From: Oenococcus oeni DSM 20252 = AWRIB129
Lineage (GTDB): Bacteria > Bacillota > Bacilli > Lactobacillales > Lactobacillaceae
DNA: 33,805 nucleotides
Assembly (NCBI RefSeq): GCF_000372485.1
Contig: NZ_AQVA01000011.1
Location: 1-33,805, forward strand
Reading direction: 5' to 3'
A program made the position numbers and the translations under genes. Shown piece after piece: positions 17,104 to 24,420 of the stretch; positions within the stretch are counted from its first letter, which is position 1, and every line of letters begins with the position of its first letter. The notes under the pieces are model-generated. The model saw only the letters and a list, made by a program, of their open reading frames with translations, was not told where the DNA came from and made no database searches.

Positions 17104-17143
17104 TTTGACCTTTCTTGACTTTCTGACCAATACTGACTATTAT
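17104..17143 (+). promoter_or_regulatory. CtsR operator overlapping the hsp18 promoter
   Basis: Read on the minus strand, 17104-17120 is AGTCAAGAAAGGTCAAA, matching the CtsR heptad pair RGTCAAANANRGTCAAA at 16 of 17 positions. A further TGACC half-site follows at 17124-17128. The box overlaps the -35 TTGACT (17115-17120), which is 17 bp from -10 TATTAT (17138-17143). CtsR bound here would exclude polymerase and release it on heat or acid stress. A cre-like string, TGTAAGCGGTATGT, lies at 17150-17163 near the predicted start of transcription. Confidence 0.85.
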
Positions 17144-17194
17144 AATAACTGTAAGCGGTATGTAATATCACTTAGTTAATAGGAGGTATTTGAT

Positions 17195-17641
17195 ATGGCA
17201 AATGAATTAATGGATAGAAATGATGGATTAATGGATGTTTCCGATATGATGGGCAACTTGATGAACAACTTCTTCGGACCACGCGATGGCTTGTGGGAAA
17301 GTGCCCGGCATAATAATTCGATTATGCGGACTGATATTTCTGAAAACGATAAAGAATACGGCCTGAAAATCGAACTTCCAGGCTTGGATAAGAAAGATAT
17401 TAAAATTGATTATTCAAATGATAATCTAACGGTATCAGGAGTTTTGAGTTCCAAGGCCGAGGAAAAAGACAAGAAAAATAATGTCGTTCGCAGCGAACGT
17501 CGCTATGGGAATTACTCCCGCAGTTACTACGTACCCGGCGTAGATGAAAACAAGATTAGTGCCAAGTACGAAAATGGTATTTTAAACCTGATTCTACCAA
17601 AATCTGACGAAAGTCAAACTCATCATATTGAAATCCAATAA
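17195..17641 (+). CDS. hsp18: Small heat-shock protein Lo18 (Hsp20/alpha-crystallin family)
   Basis: An ATP-independent holdase of 148 residues that binds unfolding proteins, and in O. oeni is known to associate with the membrane under ethanol, heat and acid stress. The alpha-crystallin domain runs from about residue 43 to 140 (IMRTDISENDKEYGLKIELP, then GLDKKDIKIDYSNDNLTV). It ends with the usual ENGILNLILPK block containing the conserved I/L-x-I/L-type motif. A strong AGGAGG (17181-17186) lies 8 bases before ATG. The gene is monocistronic, with its own CtsR-type promoter and a terminator 20 bp after the stop. The sequence is what I recall for O. oeni Lo18 and is the main basis for the species call. 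Confidence 0.93.
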   Translation: MANELMDRNDGLMDVSDMMGNLMNNFFGPRDGLWESARHNNSIMRTDISENDKEYGLKIELPGLDKKDIKIDYSNDNLTVSGVLSSKAEEKDKKNNVVRSERRYGNYSRSYYVPGVDENKISAKYENGILNLILPKSDESQTHHIEIQ

Positions 17642-17661
17642 TTAAAATCTTTGAATAAAAT

Positions 17662-17695
17662 AAAATCCCCACTTCTCTTAAAGTGGGGATTTTTT
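17662..17695. terminator. Bidirectional terminator between hsp18 and dltD
   Basis: AAAATCCCCACTT (17662-17674) pairs perfectly with AAGTGGGGATTTT (17681-17693) over a six-base loop. T-rich tracts lie on both strands, so it can end hsp18 transcripts and the convergent dlt operon. Confidence 0.92.
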
Positions 17696-17703
17696 AGTAA
17701 AAA

Positions 17704-18987
17704 TTATTTAAATTCCTTGAGATTGGCATTATTTGGTTTTAATCGCTGCCACTTTTTCGAAAGAAAATTATTATTAATCTTGTACTTTGGTGCTTTAGTC
17801 GGATGACTCAAAAAAGGATTTACTTTTTTATCAAAAGCGATCCAGCCACACCAGCCGAGATGAATCGTGTCCTGCATAAAATACGGCTTGCCACCATCTT
17901 TGGATAAATCGACAACGTTATTAAAAGATTGAGATTTCAATTGATATTTAATCTTTTTAACAGCTTCCTGATAGTTATTCAAATCAAGGCCGGTATAAGC
18001 TGCCCATTTACGGTTGACAGGAGGAATAACGAACATCACGTTAACCTTCAATTTGGCAAATTCATTAAGCACAAGTTGAAAATCGGAATACTCCGTGGAC
18101 TGTACATAACTAATATTTCTTTGTGCTCCTTTCAAGCGTTTAAGGCCAAAGGGCTTGATTCTGCCGCTATAAAAACTATTCAAAATACCAAAACGGTTAT
18201 TAGTGGTCTGCCTTGCAGCAACTCTGTTGGCAGAACGAGTCAAGTTTCGATAGCTAAATTGTCTTGGTAGATATTTTGTTTTCGGCAAAATGCGGCGGTC
18301 ATAATTGTCATTGACTTGAAAGCGGCTAAAAAGCTGATCCTCGTGTTCGAGAACGACCTTTTCAAGGTAAATTTCCCATTTTTCCTGTTTGGTAAGACTT
18401 TTTCCTTCGGCAACCCGTTTGTAGATATTTGTCAAAATACCTTTTTTATCCTCACCTTGAAGTTTTAAAAGGCGATCGGCCGCATAACGATCAGCCCTTG
18501 AATTAGTATTGGAATCAAGCCATTCAGTTCCTTGAAGATTGGAAAAATAATAATTGAATTCCCCCGGATCAACACCTTTTTTAACAAACCATTGCGGAGA
18601 AATAACAAAAACCGCCTGTTTGTTTTTTAATTCCGGCAAAATTGTCTGCATTGCAAAATACTGGGTAAGAGATTGTGTTCCGCGCCGGCCAAGCAAAAAA
18701 GGCCGGTAATTTCGGTGATATTTAATCGCCAGAACAGAAGGATGAAATTGATCCATCCTCTCCCACTCCGATGATCCAAAAAAAGGCACATAACGCGTTT
18801 TTTTATCAGAAAGAGCTTGCTTTTTTAGTTGCTGGTTCTTAAAAGTAATGGAATTCAACGCAACCGCAGCTTTTTTTTCATCCTTAACCGAAAAATGCGA
18901 ATAATTAAGAGGTGCAAACAATAAAATCAAAAGAGCCAAAAAAGCGACAATGACGGGTCCAAAAATCTGCCATAATCTTTTTTTCAT
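17704..18987 (-). CDS. dltD: DltD, D-alanyl transfer protein
   Basis: An extracytoplasmic, membrane-anchored esterase/acyltransferase that completes transfer of D-alanine to (lipo)teichoic acid. It has 427 residues. One N-terminal membrane segment is at residues ~8-27. The catalytic Ser is in FFGSSEW (residues 69-75), and the Asp/His pair is in DTIHLGWCGW near residue 370. Its ATG overlaps the dltC stop by one base (TAATG), indicating translational coupling. It is the last gene of the operon, followed by the shared terminator. Confidence 0.95.
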   Translation of the reverse strand: MKKRLWQIFGPVIVAFLALLILLFAPLNYSHFSVKDEKKAAVALNSITFKNQQLKKQALSDKKTRYVPFFGSSEWERMDQFHPSVLAIKYHRNYRPFLLGRRGTQSLTQYFAMQTILPELKNKQAVFVISPQWFVKKGVDPGEFNYYFSNLQGTEWLDSNTNSRADRYAADRLLKLQGEDKKGILTNIYKRVAEGKSLTKQEKWEIYLEKVVLEHEDQLFSRFQVNDNYDRRILPKTKYLPRQFSYRNLTRSANRVAARQTTNNRFGILNSFYSGRIKPFGLKRLKGAQRNISYVQSTEYSDFQLVLNEFAKLKVNVMFVIPPVNRKWAAYTGLDLNNYQEAVKKIKYQLKSQSFNNVVDLSKDGGKPYFMQDTIHLGWCGWIAFDKKVNPFLSHPTKAPKYKINNNFLSKKWQRLKPNNANLKEFK

Positions 18988-19220
18988 TAGTTGTCAGCTA
19001 ACTCCTTAACTCTCTCAATTACTTTATTCGGCGTATCCCATTTACTACGGTCGAATTCCGAAACCGGCACATTGATTCCGAATTTATCCTGTAAGGCCAA
19101 AACCAAATCAACCGTTGCCATCGAATCCATCAAACCGTTATCAAAATAGTTGTCATCCATTTGATTTGATAAATCTTCACCCAAAATATTTTCTAAAATT
19201 GCTAAAACTTCTTTTTCCAT
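18987..19220 (-). CDS. dltC: DltC, D-alanyl carrier protein
   Basis: A 77-residue acyl-carrier-like protein. The phosphopantetheine attachment Ser is residue 33 in NGLMDSMATVDL, the family motif. DltA loads D-alanine on it as a thioester, and the DltB/DltD system takes it across the membrane. AGGAG at 19227-19231 precedes the ATG, and the dltB stop lies only 11 bp upstream. Confidence 0.96.
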   Translation of the reverse strand: MEKEVLAILENILGEDLSNQMDDNYFDNGLMDSMATVDLVLALQDKFGINVPVSEFDRSKWDTPNKVIERVKELADN

Positions 19221-19231
19221 TATTAATCTCC

Positions 19232-20461
19232 TTATTTTTTAACAAACCATAAAACGTTTAAGAATCCCGAAAATAGCAGAAAACTAATCATCACAACATG
19301 AAAAGTTAAAAAAATTGCAATTCCCTGGGTAAACCAATTCGGTTTGAGCCATTTCAAATGTTTCCTTTTAAAGCGCAGCCACCAGTCGTTGATCATGAGA
19401 CCCAAACCGTGAAAAAGACCATAGGCAATGTAATACCAGGTAACGCCATGCCAAAATCCCATCAGCAACATGTTTAAAACATAGGCAACACTTGAATAGG
19501 TTGTTGATTTTTTAAACAAGCGCCTCTTTTTCATCACGAAAACCATCCGCATGAAAACAAAATCCCGAAACCAAAAACTTAAACTGATATGCCAACGATT
19601 CCAAAATTCTTTTAAATTTTTTGATTTAAAAGGTTGCTTAAAGTTCATCGGCGTCTCAATTCCCATTAAATAAGAAATTGCAACGGCAAACAATGAATAA
19701 CCAGCAAAATCAAAAAAGAGATCAAAACCGTAAGTATACATTACATAAAGTAAAGGCCAAGAAAGGCCTTTGCCAGCCGAAATTGCCATTTGTTTTGCTT
19801 CCGGCAACATGATCGTACCGAGGAAATAAGCCAAAATGAATTTATATAAAAATCCAAGAAAAATATATTGAACCGCTTTTCCGACCATCGTGACATATTT
19901 ATCACGATCAGGAACATGATCATAATCTTTTTCAAAACGTCGATATCGGTCAATCGGCCCAGAAGAAATCGTTGGCATAAAAACCATAAACCTAAGAAAA
20001 GGCCACCAATGAAAATCTTTTTGAACGCCATCACGCATTTCCATAATCATGCCGACTGCTCGAAAAGTTAAATAAGATATGCCAAGAAAACCAATAATCG
20101 ACTGGGCTCCATGATCGACTGTCGGCATAATCTTGACTATGCTTAGAGGAACAATCGATAAAAAAGTTGCCAGATAAAAAATTAAACTATTGTTTTTCCT
20201 AATTCGATATTGGTGATAAACCCCAACGACAAGCAATTGCCAGATTATATAAGCAATTAGAGCAACTCCTTGGCCAAGTTTGTCATTAGTGAACATTAAG
20301 ACGATAAAAACGATCGAGAAAATCGTTTCATAAATCTTAAAACGCTTTCCATAGTAAAGGCCGATTGCTAAGGGCATAACCGCAATTAATAGATATACAA
20401 AGTATTGGGGATCAGAATAAGGTTGAAGATTTGGAATGGCATTCCCAAAAAAATTAACCAT
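19232..20461 (-). CDS. dltB: DltB, membrane-bound O-acyltransferase
   Basis: A 409-residue MBOAT protein with about eleven membrane segments. It moves the D-alanyl group from DltC to the outer face for attachment to teichoic acid. The MBOAT His is in LLMGFWHGVTWYY (about residue 340). The family blocks GPIDRYRRF and LKEFWNRWHISLSFWFRDFVF (in part) are present. The ATG overlaps the dltA stop by 8 bp. Confidence 0.95.
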   Translation of the reverse strand: MVNFFGNAIPNLQPYSDPQYFVYLLIAVMPLAIGLYYGKRFKIYETIFSIVFIVLMFTNDKLGQGVALIAYIIWQLLVVGVYHQYRIRKNNSLIFYLATFLSIVPLSIVKIMPTVDHGAQSIIGFLGISYLTFRAVGMIMEMRDGVQKDFHWWPFLRFMVFMPTISSGPIDRYRRFEKDYDHVPDRDKYVTMVGKAVQYIFLGFLYKFILAYFLGTIMLPEAKQMAISAGKGLSWPLLYVMYTYGFDLFFDFAGYSLFAVAISYLMGIETPMNFKQPFKSKNLKEFWNRWHISLSFWFRDFVFMRMVFVMKKRRLFKKSTTYSSVAYVLNMLLMGFWHGVTWYYIAYGLFHGLGLMINDWWLRFKRKHLKWLKPNWFTQGIAIFLTFHVVMISFLLFSGFLNVLWFVKK

Positions 20462-21980
20462 TGTTTACCTCGGCAACCGCTTTCTTCACATCGATTTTTC
20501 CGTTGGCCGAAATTGGTAAACTCTCTTTATAGACAAAACGGCTTGGAATCATATATGGCATCATCACCTCTTTTAGATCTTCTTTAAGTGCTTTGGTTAA
20601 ATCAATCTTCTTGGCAAAATCGTTTTCTCTTGGAACAACCCAAGCCAAGAGTTGGCTCACCTTATGATCATCGTCATAACGTGGAACCGCAACAGCCTGT
20701 TTGACAAATCTGCTCTTCAACAAAGCGTGATTAACTTCTTCCAACTCAATTCGATATCCGTGAAGTTTTATCTGAAAATCCTTTCGTCCACAATAATGCA
20801 ATAGTCCTTTGGCATCAAGCGTCCCCAAATCGCCGGTCCGATAAGCATGCTGACCTTTATAAGAAAAAAAAGCAGCTTGGGTTTTTTCGGGATTATTCAA
20901 ATAACCCTTTGAAACGCTTTGACCATATATAACAATTTCGCCGGTTTCCCCTTCCGGAAGTAATTGCTGCTGGTTACCAAAAATCGCAACTCCTGTGTCT
21001 TCCTTCGGATAACCGATCGGCAGACGATCCGATTTTTCGATAATTTTTTTCGTAATCTCCACTTGAGAAATCGCAACAGTCGTTTCAGTCGGCCCATAAG
21101 TATTGAAGATTTTTGCCTTTGGAAATCTGTCAATCAATTTTAAAGCGGTCTTTTTTGTTAATTCTTCACCGCAAAAAAGAAAATAACAGGCGTTGGACAT
21201 TTTTTTCTCATTGAAATCAGGATCAATCAAACATAAGTCAACAAAGGAAGGAGTTGAAACAAAAACCTGGGGATTATATTCAGGCAGTGTTTGAAACAAG
21301 CGTTTAAAATCGTCGGCGAGCTCCCTTGAAACGGCTTTTAGCTGGCCACCCAAAACAAGAGTAGGTACCCAATCCATCACTGATAAATCAAAAGAAAATG
21401 GCGGTTGCGAGAGTGTGATCGGCTGCTTGGGCAAATTAAACTTCTTGCCAATTATCCAGTTAACGAAACTCAAAAGATTATCGCTGCTGATCTGAACGCC
21501 TTTTGGTGCTCCGGTTGTTCCGGATGTAAAAATAATATAAAAAGTGTCTTCCCCGGAAACGGCATGTTCAATTTGATAATTTGAATTTTCAGTAAAAATA
21601 TCCTGTAGCTGCTTCAATTCGACGATCGGACGATTGGAAATTTTAACCGGTAATTCCTTAATTGCAATGATCAGTGCCGGATTAGCAATCTTAATGATCG
21701 ACTCAATACGTTCCTCAGATGAATTTATATCAACCGGAATATATGGATGGCCCGATTTTGCTGCGGCCAAAAAACTGGCAATCATCTCAAACTCCTGGCC
21801 ACCAAAAATCATGATCGGACTGCCGGTCGCGATTCCAAGTTGGTCTATATAAGCTGCCAGGGAATCTGAATATTCTTTTAAATCAGCGTAATTATTCTGT
21901 TTTCCTAAATTATCGTAAACAATCGCATTTGGATCATTAATTGCGTTTTCATCAATCTTTGAAAGTATATCTCTAATCAT
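20454..21980 (-). CDS. dltA: DltA, D-alanine--D-alanyl carrier protein ligase
   Basis: Activates D-alanine with ATP and loads it on DltC. This adenylating enzyme has 508 residues from the start chosen here. Core motifs in order are FTSGTTGAPKG at 151-161, the YGPTETT block, YRTGDLG, and the C-terminal catalytic Lys in ANGKIDV. A longer in-frame start exists at 22028, but it would overlap dltX. The ATG at 21978-21980 begins the family-typical N-terminus and lies 10 bp after the dltX stop, with GGGTGA as a weak ribosome site that suggests coupling. Confidence 0.95.
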   Translation of the reverse strand: MIRDILSKIDENAINDPNAIVYDNLGKQNNYADLKEYSDSLAAYIDQLGIATGSPIMIFGGQEFEMIASFLAAAKSGHPYIPVDINSSEERIESIIKIANPALIIAIKELPVKISNRPIVELKQLQDIFTENSNYQIEHAVSGEDTFYIIFTSGTTGAPKGVQISSDNLLSFVNWIIGKKFNLPKQPITLSQPPFSFDLSVMDWVPTLVLGGQLKAVSRELADDFKRLFQTLPEYNPQVFVSTPSFVDLCLIDPDFNEKKMSNACYFLFCGEELTKKTALKLIDRFPKAKIFNTYGPTETTVAISQVEITKKIIEKSDRLPIGYPKEDTGVAIFGNQQQLLPEGETGEIVIYGQSVSKGYLNNPEKTQAAFFSYKGQHAYRTGDLGTLDAKGLLHYCGRKDFQIKLHGYRIELEEVNHALLKSRFVKQAVAVPRYDDDHKVSQLLAWVVPRENDFAKKIDLTKALKEDLKEVMMPYMIPSRFVYKESLPISANGKIDVKKAVAEVNNG

Positions 21981-21990
21981 ATTCACCCAC

Positions 21991-22137
21991 TTAAAATCCA
22001 TTATAAATAAAGCCGCCATCGCTGACACCTGTATAGCTATATAAATAAAGCAGCACTACAAGGATCGCAAAATAAAAAAATGTACGACCAATAAAATGAG
22101 CGGTTGGGCTATGAAACAAAATTAAAAAATCCTTCAT
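21991..22137 (-). CDS. dltX: DltX, small membrane protein of the dlt operon
   Basis: A 48-codon gene. One membrane segment is at residues ~20-36, and the protein ends in FIYNGF, close to the conserved DltX C-terminus FIYNEF. DltX is a single-span partner of the DltB/C/D machinery whose C-terminal motif is needed for D-alanylation. Start ATG at 22135-22137 with AAAGGGA at 22144-22150. It is the first gene of the operon, followed after 10 bp by dltA. The Glu-to-Gly change in the C-terminal motif is unusual. Confidence 0.88.
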   Translation of the reverse strand: MKDFLILFHSPTAHFIGRTFFYFAILVVLLYLYSYTGVSDGGFIYNGF

Positions 22138-22165
22138 ACGTCATCCCTTTCATAAATCTCAAATA

Positions 22166-22194
22166 ATGTTACATTAGTTACATTTTTATTGCAA
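22166..22194 (-). promoter_or_regulatory. Promoter of the dlt operon
   Basis: On the minus strand TTGCAA (22189-22194), a 17-bp spacer and TAACAT (22166-22171). A direct repeat ATGTAACTA-ATGTAACAT (9-bp period) covers the spacer and the -10, a possible regulator site. No strong terminator separates the upstream hydrolase gene, so some read-through into dlt is possible. Confidence 0.55.
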
Positions 22195-22237
22195 ATTAGT
22201 GGCAAAAAATAAGTTCACAAATGATTCTGTTTTCTAT

Positions 22238-23095
22238 TCAATGATTGTTAAAAACGGGATTCGAAGATTGCTTCTGACCTCGGCCGTCAAGAATGTCTCG
22301 TTGAATCAATTGAACAATTTGCGGATTAGTCGGAAGATCAGAATGCTCTGAATCATTGCCGGAAACGGTAATTTGCGTATAGGAATGAACATTCTTTTGA
22401 AAAACATATTTCCCCAACAAAACGCTTTCGATTGGAACAATTCCATCGTCGTTGTAAGTCTCTGTACCGGCAATCGAATAAACTGTCATATCCCTTGGCA
22501 ATTTACTTCGATTCTTAATTAAATCAGTTAACATTTGTGTGCGATTACTTTCCGATTTTTCAGAAAAATTAAAAGGCGATCCAACCGTCATCAAAGTTCC
22601 AATTGTTGAACTTTTCTGGTTAAAATATTTTTCCAAATAAATTGTCCAATCCAAGCCGCCATTGGAATGGCCGAAGGCGTTGAAATGATTAAAATGATAA
22701 CGTTTTTGCAAAAATTTCATGGCAATTTCAAGCCATTTTGCCTGCCGTTTAATATTTGCGTAGCCATCGCTGTTGTTTTGAAATCCGATTACAATATAGG
22801 GCTGACTGTCGTTAGGACGGATTCGACCGGAATAACTGATCGAATTGTCTTCATTCACTTGAACTCTTAATAAAGAATGTGTCGTCGATTGACGATTGAG
22901 AATCGCAACCAGATTATCGAAACGATGGTTATTAGCAGAAGACCCCGGTATCATAACCGTTGGATTAAGTTGAGAATTATAAACGATTGCCTGGTTTTTA
23001 ACGTTGGTCCTAACCCACTTTTCGCCGAAAAATAGAGAAACAAGGATAATCGCAAATAACAGACTGATTAAAATTATATTTTTAATTATTCTCAT
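22238..23095 (-). CDS. DUF915-type alpha/beta hydrolase, membrane-anchored or secreted
   Basis: A 285-residue protein with an N-terminal hydrophobic segment (residues ~5-23) that is a signal peptide or anchor without a clear cleavage site. The alpha/beta hydrolase fold shows an oxyanion region TVMIPGSSANNHRF, the nucleophile elbow GHSNGG (Ser 144), an Asp in NDDGIVP and a His in SEHSDLP, so the triad seems complete. It belongs to the DUF915 lipase/esterase-like family common in lactic acid bacteria, with unknown substrates. GAAGGGAC at 23101-23108 precedes the ATG. Its start overlaps the upstream EIIC stop by 14 bp, so the two are co-translated. Proximity to dlt makes a cell-envelope ester substrate possible; this is inference. 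Confidence 0.85.
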   Translation of the reverse strand: MRIIKNIILISLLFAIILVSLFFGEKWVRTNVKNQAIVYNSQLNPTVMIPGSSANNHRFDNLVAILNRQSTTHSLLRVQVNEDNSISYSGRIRPNDSQPYIVIGFQNNSDGYANIKRQAKWLEIAMKFLQKRYHFNHFNAFGHSNGGLDWTIYLEKYFNQKSSTIGTLMTVGSPFNFSEKSESNRTQMLTDLIKNRSKLPRDMTVYSIAGTETYNDDGIVPIESVLLGKYVFQKNVHSYTQITVSGNDSEHSDLPTNPQIVQLIQRDILDGRGQKQSSNPVFNNH

Positions 23096-24287
23096 TTTTG
23101 GTCCCTTCTAACAAACGATTAACAAAAGGAAGATATATCAAAAAACTGATTCCCAAAATTAATAAAACCAGTAAGATAGTTCTCCAGTCACCATTGCTGG
23201 ATAAGAAAGCCGTAAATATATTCGGAGTATTTTTCGGCAATTGATAAACAGCCGGATTGATCAAATTCAACTTTAAAGCAAGTCCGGAAAGCAGAATTCC
23301 TGACAAAGGCGCCAAGATTGCCGGTATCAGCAATAAGGGGTTCAGGAAAAAAGGAAGGCCAAAATTAAGAATTTGATTATTATTCAAAAGGCTTGGGATC
23401 AAAGCAATTTGAGCAAGCTTTTTTTGCGAATTCTTGGAACGAATTAAAAGAACAATAATCAGGGCCAGACTCATCGATACACCGCCAAAAATGGCAAATG
23501 AATCATAAAGGGTATGCAAACTCAATGGATTTGGTATTGTCGAAGTTTTTTTGTCGAGCGAGGCACCCAAATTATTGACCGCCGCTGGAAGAGAAAAGCT
23601 TGTTTGTCTTAAACACGATGGAAGCGGCAAACCCATCCAAAGCAGCAGACTGGCACAAACGGTCAGCAGTGCGACACCGTAAAAATTAGTCGACAAATCG
23701 CTGATAAGATTGTCATTAAGCCACTGACCAGCATTCACAAATTGAAAATTCGAAAAGATATTCGTTATCGCAAAAACACAGGCAATTATAAGGATACAAA
23801 AAGAAAGCAGATATCTTTGACTGATCGATGATGCTTTATGCCAATTGGAAATTTTAATCATCAAAATAGTCAAAGCAAAAACAATCAAACTGACCGGCAG
23901 AAGGTTTTGTCCGGAACCTTGAAGAAGGAACTGATTATTGGAAAACAGCCAAATTACAATAAAATTCGACAAGGCAATTAGAGGCAGATTGGTTCCCTTT
24001 TGATTCTCGATTTGGTTTGAAAAAAAATAGGCAAAAAGTGGCATCAACAGGCGCCGAAAGGAAATGTCGGCAAATGTTGCAAGACGATTCAGGGGCTCTA
24101 AAAAAGCGAAAAATTTTAAATGAAAAACAGTAAGAAAAAAACTGTTGGGCGTTAAAAAAATATTGATAAAAAGCTGAAGGAAAACACTTAAAACTATAAT
24201 CGGCAGAAAATTCTTCAAGCTGATATAAAAACTTGAAAAAAATAAAGTTTTTTCCATTCGTTTTTGTAAATTCCCTAATTTTCCCAA
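23082..24287 (-). CDS. Orphan PTS EIIC-like membrane protein (cellobiose/lactose family)
   Basis: A 401-residue protein with about ten membrane segments resembling CelB-type PTS EIIC. The family block usually reading N-x-N-E-P-x-x-F-G-L-P is here NNNQILNFGLPFFLNPLLLI, so the Glu that helps bind sugar is Gln and the Pro is lost. No EIIA or EIIB gene is adjacent, so phospho-transfer would need distant partners. It is co-translated with the DUF915 hydrolase. The start is TTG 24285-24287 with GGGAGAG just upstream; the in-frame ATG at 24255-24257 has a poorly spaced ribosome site. It may be a transporter or sensor that has left PTS chemistry. Confidence 0.8.
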   Translation of the reverse strand: MGKLGNLQKRMEKTLFFSSFYISLKNFLPIIVLSVFLQLFINIFLTPNSFFLTVFHLKFFAFLEPLNRLATFADISFRRLLMPLFAYFFSNQIENQKGTNLPLIALSNFIVIWLFSNNQFLLQGSGQNLLPVSLIVFALTILMIKISNWHKASSISQRYLLSFCILIIACVFAITNIFSNFQFVNAGQWLNDNLISDLSTNFYGVALLTVCASLLLWMGLPLPSCLRQTSFSLPAAVNNLGASLDKKTSTIPNPLSLHTLYDSFAIFGGVSMSLALIIVLLIRSKNSQKKLAQIALIPSLLNNNQILNFGLPFFLNPLLLIPAILAPLSGILLSGLALKLNLINPAVYQLPKNTPNIFTAFLSSNGDWRTILLVLLILGISFLIYLPFVNRLLEGTKNENN

Positions 24288-24420
24288 AAAACTCTCCCAA
24301 GTTTCCTTTATCTTACAACATCGACAAAATTTCTGGAAATCATTAAAAAAATTCTAAAACATAGAGTTCAAAAATGAGATTATGTAAGGAACTGTAATAT
24401 AAATTTTATAAGGAGAAAAA

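Noticed and set aside
21981-22028. N-terminally extended dltA beginning at 22028
   Set aside because: The extension overlaps dltX in another frame and is not part of the adenylation domain. The ATG at 21978-21980 gives the family-typical start.
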